A DNA stretch of 64,000 bases from Planctomycetales bacterium ZRK34 (GCA_014873095.1 CP050848.1:4399850-4463849); one strand, 5' to 3'; numbered from the stretch's first letter, positions 33,129 to 42,686 are shown. Notes: generated by a model not told the origin, from the sequence alone. Numbers and translations are program-made.

Positions 33129-34411
33129 AATCCACCGTCATGATCATCACGTTGCTCGCCCTCACATGGCTGATCAGCCCCGCTTTCGCGGCCGACTCGT
33201 GCTGCGACAGTCACCCGGCCAATGTCACCTGCGACATGACCACACACGCCAATGGCACGTGCGAAATGCCGCCCGGCGCCGCGACGATTCAGACCGTGCA
33301 GAACGAATTGCCCGACGGTCACCCGCCGCTGAAAAAAGAACTGCCGCAAGGTCATCCGCCGCTCGAAAAGAAGATGCCGCAGGGCCACCCGTCCGTCGGC
33401 AAGCCCGGCGGGTCCAACCTGCCGCAGGGCCATCCGTCTGTCGGCGGCCCGAGCATCGACCCCAACGCGGTGGCCAAAGGCACCCTCGTGATCAAAGCCG
33501 AGCAGGGCACGGCCGATGGCAGCAGCATCGCCAACGCCCCGGTATCGATCGAGTTGTACTCACACGCCGGCGCGCCGCAGACGATCAACACCAAGCTCGA
33601 CGCCCACGGGGTGCTCATGCTCGAAGGTCTGACCTTCAAGGGCATGGTGCAGCCGGTCGTCAGCATCCAGCACGCCGGGATCAGCTACCAGAGCGTGGCC
33701 CAGCCGATGACGCCCGCCGCACCGAAGCAGGTCGTCAACATCAAACTGTACGACACAACTGAAGAATCACCCGCCTGGAAAGTGAATCTGCGTCATCTTT
33801 ACCTGCAGGCCACGCCCGCCGGGCTGCGCGTGCATGAAATGATCGTGCTGGAAAACCCCGCCGATCGCTCATGGGTTGGTGATCTGAATGCTGAAACCAA
33901 CCGGCGCACGACGGTCCGCCTGCCGCTGGCCGGTGGGGCGGACGCGCCATACCGAGTGCTCCGCGGCATGGATAAGTCCGAAGTCGTCGACGGCACGCTC
34001 GTCATGCACGGCGCGCTGACGCCGGGTCAGACCGAACTGCGCATTCAGTACCTGCTGCCGATTGAACACGGCGCGAAGCTGAACATCACCGCGCCGGTGA
34101 CCACGGGCGATCTGGTCGTGTACCTGCCCGACGACGGCAGCGTGATCGAAGGTGAAGGCCTGACGCCCGGCGACCCGCTGAACAGCCGCGGCATGGTCAT
34201 CCGCGTCTGGCGTGCCGAGCAGGTCGAAGCCAACAAGGCATTCAACGTCACCATCAAAACCGGGCTGGCCAAGTCATCCGCCGATGAAGCGGACGGGCCC
34301 GTATCCAATCACACCGCCAAGCTGATCGCCGGAGCCGGTGGTCTGCTGATTCTCGTGACCGGCTTCAGCCTGCTGGTCGGCCGCATGCAGCGCGAACCCG
34401 ACGAATTTTGA
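33125..34411 (+). CDS. Novel Cys/His-rich membrane-anchored protein with LPxGHP repeats, in the ccm operon
   Basis: A 428-residue protein starting at 33125 with an ATGA overlap to ccmF. A signal peptide (ending SPAFA) is followed by SCCDSHPANVTCDMTTHANGTCEM, rich in Cys and His. Then [LM]P[DQ]GHP occurs four times (residues 62, 73, 84 and 99). The middle is beta-rich, with carboxypeptidase-regulatory-like and Ig-like strands (GTLVIKAEQGT..., LRHLYLQATPAGLRVHEMIVLENP). A C-terminal helix (LIAGAGGLLILVTGFSLLVG) anchors it. The position between ccmF and ccmA suggests a role in heme or apocytochrome handling. I know no named family for it. Confidence 0.7.
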   Translation: MKSTVMIITLLALTWLISPAFAADSCCDSHPANVTCDMTTHANGTCEMPPGAATIQTVQNELPDGHPPLKKELPQGHPPLEKKMPQGHPSVGKPGGSNLPQGHPSVGGPSIDPNAVAKGTLVIKAEQGTADGSSIANAPVSIELYSHAGAPQTINTKLDAHGVLMLEGLTFKGMVQPVVSIQHAGISYQSVAQPMTPAAPKQVVNIKLYDTTEESPAWKVNLRHLYLQATPAGLRVHEMIVLENPADRSWVGDLNAETNRRTTVRLPLAGGADAPYRVLRGMDKSEVVDGTLVMHGALTPGQTELRIQYLLPIEHGAKLNITAPVTTGDLVVYLPDDGSVIEGEGLTPGDPLNSRGMVIRVWRAEQVEANKAFNVTIKTGLAKSSADEADGPVSNHTAKLIAGAGGLLILVTGFSLLVGRMQREPDEF

Positions 34412-34414
34412 GTC

Positions 34415-35161
34415 ATGACCACGTTAAGCGTGACAGATCGATTCGATGAACCCGCCGCCGTCAAGACCGGCGCCGCGATGGTTTGCGCCAGCGGGCTCGG
34501 CGTGCGGCTCGGTGATCGCCAGATTCTGCGCGATATCGAGTTGACGATCCGTCCGCGGACGATGCTTGTGCTGCTCGGCGCCAACGGGGCCGGCAAGAGC
34601 ACGCTGCTGGGCGCGCTGGCGACGTTGACACCGGTGACGGGCAAACTCGAATTGTTCGGTCAGACCGTGAATCGCGACGCCGCGGCGCTGCGTGCCCGCA
34701 TCGGCATGATCGGTCATCAGCCGATGCTCTATCGTGATCTGACCGCTCGCGAAAACCTCGTGTTTTTCGGTGATCTTTACGGCGTGGCCCAGCCGCAAGC
34801 CCGCGCGATGCAGTTGCTGCAGCGTGTCGGGCTGGCCGACCGCGCCGAGGATGCCGTCAAAACATTCAGCCGCGGGATGACCCAGCGCGTCGCCATCGCC
34901 CGGGCGCTGATGCACGAGCCGGAACTGCTGCTGGCCGATGAGCCATTCTCGGGGCTCGACCTGGCGTCGATCGACAAGCTCGAAGCCCTGCTCGACGAAC
35001 TGCGTCACGAAGGCAAAGCCATCATCGTGGCCCATCACGACATCGCCCATGCGTTGCGGTTTGCTGATGAAGTTGCCGTGATGCGGCGCGGTCGCATGAC
35101 GATGCACAAGGCCGCCGCGCAGCTTGACGAGCAGGCCCTGCGACAGGAGGTGCTCGCATGA
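34415..35161 (+). CDS. ccmA: Heme exporter ATP-binding protein CcmA
   Basis: A 248-residue ABC ATPase. Walker A is GANGAGKST, the signature is FSRGMTQRVAIARAL (SRGMTQR replaces SGGQ), and Walker B is LLLADEPFSGLD. It couples ATP hydrolysis to release of holo-CcmE from CcmC/CcmD. The ATG overlaps nothing upstream but lies 3 bases after the previous stop. The stop overlaps the ccmB start (ATGATG). Confidence 0.92.
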   Translation: MTTLSVTDRFDEPAAVKTGAAMVCASGLGVRLGDRQILRDIELTIRPRTMLVLLGANGAGKSTLLGALATLTPVTGKLELFGQTVNRDAAALRARIGMIGHQPMLYRDLTARENLVFFGDLYGVAQPQARAMQLLQRVGLADRAEDAVKTFSRGMTQRVAIARALMHEPELLLADEPFSGLDLASIDKLEALLDELRHEGKAIIVAHHDIAHALRFADEVAVMRRGRMTMHKAAAQLDEQALRQEVLA

Positions 35162-35844
35162 TGCGCACGCTCCGCCAGCTTCGTACCCTTGTCGCCAAAG
35201 ACCTTCGGCTCGAAGCCCGCACGCGTCAGACCGTTGGCCTGGTGGTCGTGATGGCGATTCTCATCGTGACCGTGCTCGGCCTCGGGCTCGGTCCGCAGCA
35301 GCTTGCCTCGGGCTTCGCCGCGCCGGCGGTGCTGTGGGTCGCCTACCTGTTTGCGGGTGTGCTCTGCTTTGAAAAGACGATGGCGTGTGAACGTCACGAC
35401 GGCGCGCTGGCCGCGCTGCTGCTGGCGCCGGTCGACCGCGGCGTGATCTACTTCGCCAAGCTCATCAGCAATCTGATCCTCATCGCGGCGATCGCCATCG
35501 TCGTCACCCCCGTGGCGCTGGTGTTGTTCGGATTCGACCTGTCGGCGGCGCCGGGGGCGTTTGTCGTCACCGTAGGTGTCAGCATGATCGGCTTTGCCGC
35601 CATCGGCACGCTCTTCAGCGCGGCGGTCAACTCCACCGGCGTGCGCGGCGGACCGCTGGCGATGGTCATCTTCCCGATCTCGCTGCCGCTGGTGCTCGCC
35701 TCGACCCACATGCTCATCAAATGTTTCCGTGACGGCGAACCGATCACGCAGACCGCGCTGGCGATCCTCATCGCCTTCGCCCTGATCTACCTCGTCGTCA
35801 GTTGGCTCGTATTCGAAATGATCCTCGCCCCAGGAAGTGAGTGA
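35158..35844 (+). CDS. ccmB: Heme exporter permease CcmB
   Basis: A 228-residue membrane protein with six hydrophobic segments. Typical CcmB text is LVAKDLRLEARTRQT near the N-terminus, WVAYLFAGVLCFEKTMACERHDGALAALLLAPVDRG, and FPISLPLVLASTHML. It pairs with CcmA as the transport-like ABC unit of System I. The gene is coupled to ccmA and followed after 3 bases by ccmC. Confidence 0.93.
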   Translation: MMRTLRQLRTLVAKDLRLEARTRQTVGLVVVMAILIVTVLGLGLGPQQLASGFAAPAVLWVAYLFAGVLCFEKTMACERHDGALAALLLAPVDRGVIYFAKLISNLILIAAIAIVVTPVALVLFGFDLSAAPGAFVVTVGVSMIGFAAIGTLFSAAVNSTGVRGGPLAMVIFPISLPLVLASTHMLIKCFRDGEPITQTALAILIAFALIYLVVSWLVFEMILAPGSE

Positions 35845-35847
35845 ATC

Positions 35848-36573
35848 ATGAAGCTCATGAAAAACACCCTCATCACCGCTTACTGGCTCACCACCGTCGC
35901 GCTGTTCATCTTCGCGCTGGTGCTGGTGTTCACCTGGACGCCGACCGAGTCGACCATGGGCGACGTCCAAAAAATCTTCTACCTGCATTTCCCCGTGGCG
36001 ATCAACACGTTCCTGGCCTGCCTGGTCAACTTCATCGCTTCGCTGGCCTACCTGTGGACACGGCGGCGCAAGTACGACGACCTGGCCGTCGCCTCGGCGA
36101 CCGTCGGCGTGCTGCTGTGCACGATCGTGTTGATGACGGGCATGATCTGGGGCAAAAGCGCGTGGGGCGAATGGTGGACCTGGAGCCCGCGTCTGACTTT
36201 CAGCCTGCTGCTGTGGCTGCTGTACGCTTCGTACCTGATGGTCCGTCCATCGATTGAGTCGACCACGCGGCGGGCGCTGGTGGCGGCGGTCTACGGCGTG
36301 GTGGCTTTTCTCGATGTGCCGCTGGTCTGGCTCAGCGTGCGACTGATGCCGGATATTCACCCGAACACCATCGCGCTGGAACCGAAGATGTGGTTGACCG
36401 TCGCGGCGTTCGCGCTGCCGGTGACCATGCTGAGCTTCGGACTGATCTTCTCCCGATACGCGCTGTACCGCCGGGAAAACGATCGGGTCGAAGCGCGCCA
36501 GCAGGAAGAGGAATTCAACGAGACGGCTGATGCGGCGGCGACGCTGTATCACCAGGGAGGTCTGACGTCATGA
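35848..36573 (+). CDS. ccmC: Heme transporter CcmC
   Basis: A 241-residue, six-helix protein with the tryptophan-rich motif WGEWWTWSPRLTFSLLLWLLY and flanking histidine regions (FYLHFPVAINTF; VRLMPDIHPNT). CcmC presents heme to CcmE. The frame ends with a hydrophilic tail that overlaps the ccmD-like start by ATGA. Confidence 0.93.
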   Translation: MKLMKNTLITAYWLTTVALFIFALVLVFTWTPTESTMGDVQKIFYLHFPVAINTFLACLVNFIASLAYLWTRRRKYDDLAVASATVGVLLCTIVLMTGMIWGKSAWGEWWTWSPRLTFSLLLWLLYASYLMVRPSIESTTRRALVAAVYGVVAFLDVPLVWLSVRLMPDIHPNTIALEPKMWLTVAAFALPVTMLSFGLIFSRYALYRRENDRVEARQQEEEFNETADAAATLYHQGGLTS

Positions 36574-36692
36574 CCGGTCTGCAATTCGCCATTGTCGCTT
36601 ACACACTCAGCACGATCGCACTGTTCGGCTATGCGACGCGTGTATGGCTCGGCTTCCGCAGCTTTGCCCGCCGCCAGGGAGGTGACGCGTGA
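36570..36692 (+). CDS. ccmD: CcmD-like small membrane protein
   Basis: A 40-residue protein with one helix (FAIVAYTLSTIALFGYATRVW) and a basic tail (RSFARRQGG), the usual CcmD form. It starts in the ATGA shared with ccmC and its stop overlaps the GTG start of hemA. Identification rests on size, topology and position. Confidence 0.75.
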   Translation: MTGLQFAIVAYTLSTIALFGYATRVWLGFRSFARRQGGDA

Positions 36693-38020
36693 GCATTCTG
36701 CTGCTTGGTCTAAGTCACCGCACCGCGCCGGTCGAGGTCCGCGAGCAACTGGCCTTCACCCCCGAAGGCGCCGCCACAGCCCTGATGCTTTTCCAGAATC
36801 GCTACCCCGAGATGGAAACGCTGCTGCTGAGCACCTGCAACCGCACCGAGATCCTCGTCGCTTCGCAGACACATGATCTGCGCCCTGAATCCATCATCGA
36901 ATTCATCGCCCAGGCCCGCGACATTCCCGTCGAGCACTTCCGCCGATGCCTGTATCAATACACCGATGAGCAGGCGATCCGTCACCTGTTTCGCGTGACC
37001 AGCGGGCTCGATTCGATGGTGGTCGGCGAGTACCAGATCGTCAGTCAGATCAAGCAGGCTTACGCGATCGCCAGCGAGCAGGGCACGACCGGCCGACTGC
37101 TCAACCGCCTGATGCACCACGCGCTGAAGACCTCATCGCGTGTGCGCACCGAAACCGAGATCGCCGCGCGGAAAGTATCCGTGCCGTCGGTGGCGGTCGA
37201 CATCGCGCGCGACATTTTCCAGGACTTCGGCGACAAGCAGATACTCGTCGTCGGCGCCGGGGAGATGGCGCAGCTCGTGTGTCAGCACCTTCAGGCGGTC
37301 AAGGCACGCAATTTCGTGGTGACCAGCCGCACGTTGAACAACGCCCGCGCCCTGGCCGAGGCTTGCAAGGGTCGCGCCGTGCCGTATGACCAGGTCGAGC
37401 AGCAACTTGCCGATGCCGACATCATCGTCACGGCAGTGCGCTGCCCCAAGGCGGTGCTCACGACCGAGCGCGTCCGCGCGGTGCAGAAGCAACGTCAGGG
37501 TCGGCCGATGTTCATTCTCGATCTGGCCGTGCCGCGCAATGTCGAAGCGGGCGTCGGCGATCTGTCGCAGGTGTATCTCTACGACATCGACACGCTCGGC
37601 GACATCGTCGCCCAGAACAAGCAAGCTCGCCTCAAAGAGATCACGCACTGCGAGCGGATTCTCGACGAGGAAATCGACCAGTTTGAAAAATGGCTCGCCG
37701 AGGGTCGGTCCGGCCCGATGATCGCGCAGATGTATTCAGACGCACGCCAGCTCCGCGAGGCCGAGCTGTCGTCGCTGATCGCATCCTGCCCGGACCTGAC
37801 CGCCCGGCAGCGCGATGCGGTGTCTAAAACCGTCGATCGGGTGATTGCCAAGCTGATGCACCCGGCGGTATCGACGGTGCGCCAGCACAGCGTCTGCGAG
37901 AAGGCTCATGCCTGCGCGCAGAGTGAGCACAACCACCTGTGCAGCCCGGTCAACACGCTGACCGAAGCGCTGCACAAGATCATTCTTCGCGTGGGTGAAA
38001 ACGCCGACCGCAAGAGCTGA
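36689..38020 (+). CDS. hemA: Glutamyl-tRNA reductase
   Basis: A 443-residue enzyme of the C5 pathway to 5-aminolevulinate. It starts at a GTG with GGAGG 7 bases upstream, inside the ccmD-like gene. Hallmarks are LSHRTAPVEVRE, LLLSTCNRTEI with the catalytic Cys, GLDSMVVGEYQIVSQIKQAY, the NADPH-binding LVVGAGEMAQLV, and the C-terminal dimerisation helix. The C-terminal tail contains extra Cys/His residues (VCEKAHACAQSEHNHLC), possibly heme-responsive. Linkage to ccm genes joins heme synthesis with cytochrome assembly. Confidence 0.95.
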   Translation: MSILLLGLSHRTAPVEVREQLAFTPEGAATALMLFQNRYPEMETLLLSTCNRTEILVASQTHDLRPESIIEFIAQARDIPVEHFRRCLYQYTDEQAIRHLFRVTSGLDSMVVGEYQIVSQIKQAYAIASEQGTTGRLLNRLMHHALKTSSRVRTETEIAARKVSVPSVAVDIARDIFQDFGDKQILVVGAGEMAQLVCQHLQAVKARNFVVTSRTLNNARALAEACKGRAVPYDQVEQQLADADIIVTAVRCPKAVLTTERVRAVQKQRQGRPMFILDLAVPRNVEAGVGDLSQVYLYDIDTLGDIVAQNKQARLKEITHCERILDEEIDQFEKWLAEGRSGPMIAQMYSDARQLREAELSSLIASCPDLTARQRDAVSKTVDRVIAKLMHPAVSTVRQHSVCEKAHACAQSEHNHLCSPVNTLTEALHKIILRVGENADRKS

Positions 38021-38021
38021 C

Positions 38022-38654
38022 TCACCGGGACAGATAACCCTGCTTTTCATATTCCGCGATGCGGTAGTAGAGCTTGCGGAGACTGATGCCGAGTTCGGCG
38101 GCGGTGGCTTCGCGGTTGCCATCGTGACGCGCCAGGGTCTGAAGAATCAGCTCGCGCTCGTGGTCCTGCAGGGTGTGCGGAGTCTGTGCGTCGGGTTCAT
38201 CATCGGCTTCGGATTCAAACGGGACGGGGCAGTTGCTGAGCGTCGCGCGGTGGGTGTCGAGCCGGCGACGCAGGGCGCGGTCGAGGGCGGCTTCGAGATC
38301 GGCGAGACTGCAGGGTTTGGTCAGAAAATCGACGACGTTGAGCCGGATGGCGCGCTTGGCGGTGTCCAGGTCGCCGTAGCCGGTGAGGATGATCACGGGA
38401 ACCTGCGGCCAGCGGGCGTTGACCTGCTCGAAGAACTCGATGCCGCTGAGGCCCGGCAGGTTCATATCCAGCAGGATCAGATCGACGGCCTCGTTGGCCA
38501 TCGCGGTCAGCGCGGCTTCGGCGGTGCTGACCGCCTGCGGGGTGAAATCCATCTCGCGTGTGGCCCGGCTGAGCATCTCGCGCATGTTCGGCTCGTCCTC
38601 GACGATGAGGATTCGGCGGTGCAGCGATTGGGTGTTTGAGTCGTTTGCCATCAT
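38022..38654 (-). CDS. Response regulator with Fis-type helix-turn-helix
   Basis: A 210-residue regulator. The receiver domain (residues 14-130) has the acidic pair in VEDEPN, phospho-acceptor Asp in LILLDMNLPG, Thr in ILTGYG and Lys in LTKPC. The C-terminus is a Fis/NtrC-type HTH (HDGNREATAAELGISLRKLYYRI). No AAA+ domain lies between, so it resembles the ActR/RegA class rather than NtrC. It overlaps the kinase gene by 4 bases and is its likely partner. Confidence 0.93.
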   Translation of the reverse strand: MMANDSNTQSLHRRILIVEDEPNMREMLSRATREMDFTPQAVSTAEAALTAMANEAVDLILLDMNLPGLSGIEFFEQVNARWPQVPVIILTGYGDLDTAKRAIRLNVVDFLTKPCSLADLEAALDRALRRRLDTHRATLSNCPVPFESEADDEPDAQTPHTLQDHERELILQTLARHDGNREATAAELGISLRKLYYRIAEYEKQGYLSR

Positions 38655-40192
38655 GCATACTCCCGCGCGGCGGCCGCGCCTGATGATTCATTGTCGGCGT
38701 CGCAATTCTGCGGCAGGGTCACGATGAATTGACTGCCCCGGCCGGGGCCGGCGCTTTCGGCACGGATGCGACCGCCGTGGTTTTCGATGATCGCATGCGT
38801 GACCGACAGGCCCAGGCCGGTGCCGGTCTGGGCGCGGCCGCGCCGCTGTGTGAAAAACGGTTCAAAGACATGCTCGAGTGTTTCGGGCGTCATGCCGCAG
38901 CCGTTGTCTTCAACAATGAGTTCGGCTTCGGGCTCGATGCGCCGGCTGCGGATCGTGATCTGTCCGACGTTGGGCTCGGTCGCCTCCATGGCGTTGACGA
39001 CCAGGTTCAGCAGCACCTGCCTCATCTCCACCGCATTGGCGTGTGTGCACAGATCTTCGCAACCGGAAAAGTCGATGCGGATCGAGCGATCGCGGTAGTT
39101 GGGCAGCCCTTCAGCCAGGGCGGCGACTTCGTGGGCCAGCGTCATGAGTTTGACCGGCTGGCGGGTTTCGGGGCCGCGTCGCGCCAGTGTCAGCAGCTTC
39201 GAGATGATCTGTTTACAGCGGAATGATTCATCACGCATGATCGACAGCGCTTCGCGCAGTTGGTCGGCCGTTTCTTTCGGCAGATCGTCGACCTGCTTCA
39301 GCGAAAGCTCGGCATACCCGGCGATGATGCCCAGCGGGTTGTTGATTTCATGCGCCACGCCGGCGGCGAGAAACCCGACGCTGGCCAGACGCTCGGAGCG
39401 CACGAGCTCGTGGCTCTGGGTTTGAACCTTCTGTTCGAGATTGTGGTAGAGGCCTTCGAGTTCGGCGGCCATGTGGTTGAAGTCTTCGGCAAGCTCGGTG
39501 AATTCAGGATCGCCCTGGGCCTGGACACGATCATTGAACCGGCCGGCGGCGATGCTGCGGACGCCGGCCCGCAGACGTTCCAGCGGGCCGATCGTGTTCT
39601 GGTACTGCCAGACGATGATCGCCAGACCCGTGGCCAGACCGATCACGGCGATGACGGCGGTCATGGCCATGGTGCCGGCGGTGCGTCGCTCGGCGCTGAG
39701 TTCGGCGTGGCGGACCGCCTGGTCGGCGTGAGATGACAGGGCGTTGGCCGCAGCCAAGGCCCGATCGATGGCATCGTCCATCTGTGGAGTCATCACCTGG
39801 GGTTGGCTTGCGGAGGGTTCGCCAAGTTCTGCGATCACGGCACGCAGCTTGTCACGGGCGATCTCCGCGAAATTCAGTTCCTCGTTGAGGTGGTCGGGGC
39901 CGAGCACTTCGCGCTCTTCATCCGAATCGATGAACTGGTCGAGGGTTTTTACGGCATTTTGCAGATGTTCGATCGCACGTGCGGTGGCCGGCGGACTGCT
40001 GCCGAGGTCACGCTTGGCGGCGGTCACATGACGATTGATATCGACCACAACCTTGAGTTCGGCGAACTCCTCGGCGACGGCTTTGACATCGCCGCGCAGC
40101 ACGTGGATGTTCCACAGGGGCACAACAGCCAGCACGAGCAGGGCGGTGATCAGCAGGCTGCCGGTCAGGATGAGTTTGCGTGAAAAAGTCAT
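38651..40192 (-). CDS. Membrane sensor histidine kinase
   Basis: A 513-residue kinase from the ATG at 40192 (MTFSRKLILTGSLLITALLVL). Two membrane helices flank a ~170-residue helical sensor region; a HAMP-like linker (QYQNTIGPLERLRAGVRSIAAGRF) follows. The phospho-acceptor is in VAHEINNPLGIIAGY. ATPase boxes are NLVVNAMEAT (N), VEDNGCGM (G1), FEPFFT (F) and GTGLGLS (G2). It is followed directly by its response regulator and is convergent with hemA. The sensed signal is unknown. Confidence 0.93.
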   Translation of the reverse strand: MTFSRKLILTGSLLITALLVLAVVPLWNIHVLRGDVKAVAEEFAELKVVVDINRHVTAAKRDLGSSPPATARAIEHLQNAVKTLDQFIDSDEEREVLGPDHLNEELNFAEIARDKLRAVIAELGEPSASQPQVMTPQMDDAIDRALAAANALSSHADQAVRHAELSAERRTAGTMAMTAVIAVIGLATGLAIIVWQYQNTIGPLERLRAGVRSIAAGRFNDRVQAQGDPEFTELAEDFNHMAAELEGLYHNLEQKVQTQSHELVRSERLASVGFLAAGVAHEINNPLGIIAGYAELSLKQVDDLPKETADQLREALSIMRDESFRCKQIISKLLTLARRGPETRQPVKLMTLAHEVAALAEGLPNYRDRSIRIDFSGCEDLCTHANAVEMRQVLLNLVVNAMEATEPNVGQITIRSRRIEPEAELIVEDNGCGMTPETLEHVFEPFFTQRRGRAQTGTGLGLSVTHAIIENHGGRIRAESAGPGRGSQFIVTLPQNCDADNESSGAAAAREYA

Positions 40193-40453
40193 GGGCGCCC
40201 AGTTGCTGCGGGTGCGGCCTCGTGGGGGCATTGTACGCATATTCGGCGGCTTGTGTGTCGATTTCCGGGGAAATCCCCGAGCCCCCATGGCGATTCGGTA
40301 GGTCAAATTTGGCAATAAGGTCGATGATCAAGCGTTAAATTGTCATAACTGGAGCGTGATGTTCGAAAATAGCTCCGGGCCGCACGCCGGCGAATGGCGA
40401 TGGGACGGATCTCACTCGCCAATCGGATCACGGACCACATGAGGTACTTAATC

Positions 40454-41641
40454 ATGGAATCACAAACCGAAACGCCCAACTCGGTGCGGATGCAACGTCG
40501 TGAACTGGTCGACGGCGGAACCAGCGAGCTGTATCTGACCGTCGCCCCGCGGCCGGCGGTTGATCTGCAGACGCAGGCGCGCGAAGTTTACATGGCCATT
40601 CGCAAGGAACTGACCGAAACCGGCGCCAAGATTTTCGGTGAGCGGATGTTTGCCACGGCCGAGGCGATGCCGGTGGTCAAGGCGATCCGCGATGCGGTGA
40701 TCGGTGAATTCGACGACGGGGTGCCGCCGACGTGTATCGTCATCACGCGCAGCCCGATCGGCGGTGTTTTCTCCGGGGCTCAGATTCACGCGATCCGCAG
40801 CGACGATTCGCCGACGGTGCTGCACTGCTGCAATGTGACCGAAGGCGGACTCTCGGCCCGTGAATTTGCCAGCAACGGACACCGGTGGCTGTACATCAAC
40901 GGCCTCAGCCGCGGGCCGGGTTCCAACCAATGCCCCGCAGCCCAGGGCGAACTGACCGAAGCCGAGCAGGCGCGGCGGATGTTCTTCTGCGCCGGGTGTT
41001 TCCTGCGCCAGTACGGGGCCTCGATGCAGTCGGTGCCGCGGACATGGCTGTGGCTCAAAGACATCTGCGACTGGTATGACGATTTGAACCAGGTGCGCCG
41101 CGATTTCTTCATCGCCGAGCATCTGATCGACCCGGTGCGACGCACGACACATCTGCCGGCGAGCACCGGCATCGGACTCTACGGGGCGGACGGGGCAGCA
41201 TGCACCATCGACTTGCTGGCGCTGCCGGGGCGTGAAGATGAAATCGAGCTGATCGAAGCCGGGGGCGATCAGCGGTCGGCCTACGAGTATGGGTCGGCCT
41301 TCAGCCGTGCGGCGATGGCGCCGATGCCGGGTGGTCGCACGATGTTCATCTCCGGCACCGCGGCGATCGACGAAGAGGGCAACACCGAGCACATCGACCA
41401 GGTTATTCCGCAGGTCGATGACACGATCGCGCACATCCGTTCGCTGCTGGAAGATGCCGACTGTGACGATCGGCATGTGTTGACCGCCCTGGCGTATTGC
41501 AAGACGCCGGCGGTGGAGCGGGCGTTCCGTGAGCGGTGGGGCGATCTGGGCTGGCCGCGGCTGATCATGGTGGGCGATGTGTGCCGACCGGACCTGCTGT
41601 TTGAGGTCGAGCTGACTGCGAGCCCGGACCTGGCGGTGTAA
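40454..41641 (+). CDS. RidA-like/chorismatase-family protein (FkbO/XanB2-like)
   Basis: A 395-residue protein. The C-terminal half carries a YjgF/RidA-type fold: EYGSAFSRAAMAPMPGGRTMFISGTAAIDEEGNTEHIDQV and later VLTALAYCKTPA. The N-terminal half has a related fold with LPASTGIGLYGADGAAC. Two fused YjgF-like halves of about this length are characteristic of the chorismatase group (FkbO, Hyg5, XanB2), which hydrolyse chorismate to benzoate-type products. Catalytic residues cannot be confirmed here. No pathway partners are adjacent. Confidence 0.6.
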   Translation: MESQTETPNSVRMQRRELVDGGTSELYLTVAPRPAVDLQTQAREVYMAIRKELTETGAKIFGERMFATAEAMPVVKAIRDAVIGEFDDGVPPTCIVITRSPIGGVFSGAQIHAIRSDDSPTVLHCCNVTEGGLSAREFASNGHRWLYINGLSRGPGSNQCPAAQGELTEAEQARRMFFCAGCFLRQYGASMQSVPRTWLWLKDICDWYDDLNQVRRDFFIAEHLIDPVRRTTHLPASTGIGLYGADGAACTIDLLALPGREDEIELIEAGGDQRSAYEYGSAFSRAAMAPMPGGRTMFISGTAAIDEEGNTEHIDQVIPQVDDTIAHIRSLLEDADCDDRHVLTALAYCKTPAVERAFRERWGDLGWPRLIMVGDVCRPDLLFEVELTASPDLAV

Positions 41642-41716
41642 ACCCCTCGCCGGCAGTGATGTGTCAAGCGTTACGTGTGTATTGCGTTGGCTGTGCTGCG
41701 CGATTACGCTCGTGTC

Positions 41717-42562
41717 ATGAACACGATCCCTCTGCCGCACACGCGCATCGAAAACGATCACGCCACCGCTGTCGTCGTCCACCAGGGCGCTCACGTTCTG
41801 AGCTACCAGCGACGCGGCGAGCAGCCGCTGCTGTGGCACAGCAGCCTGTGTCAATTCGAGTTGAGCACGCCGATTCGCGGGGGCGTGCCGGTGTGCTGGC
41901 CGTGGTTCGGGCCCCATCCGGATAACCCCTCCAAACCCATGCACGGAATTGTCCGCACGATGCCGTGGCGCGTCATCGACAACGTCGATCTCGACGATGG
42001 ATCAACACGTCTGTCGCTGGAGTTGACTGACGATGAAGTCAGCCACATGCACTGGCCGCACAAGTTCAAATGCACGCTGGCGGTGACGGTGGGCGCGACG
42101 CTGTCGGTCGAGCTGACGCATGAAAATCTCGATGATGCTCCGGTGACCTGCTCGGGGGCGCTGCACACGTATTTCAACGTCGGCGATGTGACGACCGCCC
42201 GCGTGATCGGCCTCGATGGCTGTGAATACATCGACAAGGTCGACCAGTTCAAACGCAAGACCCAGCAGGGCCCGCTGACCATCGCCGCCGAAACCGATTT
42301 CGTCTATCAGAACACCACCGATGAGTTGACCGTCGAATGCCCGGCGATGTCACGCCGCATTCGTGTGCTGCGAAGCGGCAGCCGGTCCGCGGTCGTGTGG
42401 AATCCGTGGGTCGACAAATCCAAGGCAATGGCGGATTTCGGCGACGAGGACTACCCGCAGATGCTCTGCGTCGAGGCGACCAACGCGGGCGATGACGTGG
42501 TCAACATCCCGGCGGGCGGTTCGCACACACTGGCGACGACCGTCAGCGCCGAGCCGCTGTAA
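41717..42562 (+). CDS. D-hexose-6-phosphate mutarotase-like (YeaD family)
   Basis: A 281-residue aldose-epimerase-fold protein. YeaD features are TPIRGGVPVCWPWFGPH, HGIVRTMPWR (first catalytic His), ALHTYFNVGD (second His) and CVEATNAG (catalytic Glu). It would interconvert alpha- and beta-glucose-6-phosphate anomers. The ATG at 41717 has GATTAC 9 bases upstream and no ribosome site. Confidence 0.9.
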   Translation: MNTIPLPHTRIENDHATAVVVHQGAHVLSYQRRGEQPLLWHSSLCQFELSTPIRGGVPVCWPWFGPHPDNPSKPMHGIVRTMPWRVIDNVDLDDGSTRLSLELTDDEVSHMHWPHKFKCTLAVTVGATLSVELTHENLDDAPVTCSGALHTYFNVGDVTTARVIGLDGCEYIDKVDQFKRKTQQGPLTIAAETDFVYQNTTDELTVECPAMSRRIRVLRSGSRSAVVWNPWVDKSKAMADFGDEDYPQMLCVEATNAGDDVVNIPAGGSHTLATTVSAEPL

Positions 42563-42686
42563 ATCCACGAAAAATATTTCCATTAGCCCTTAGATTGCAC
42601 GCGGTTGTGCTATTACCTGATGAGGCCCTGCGTTCGCGGGTTGTTGTGTCGTATGCAAATGGTTGACAGGAAAGAGGTTGTCTCGC

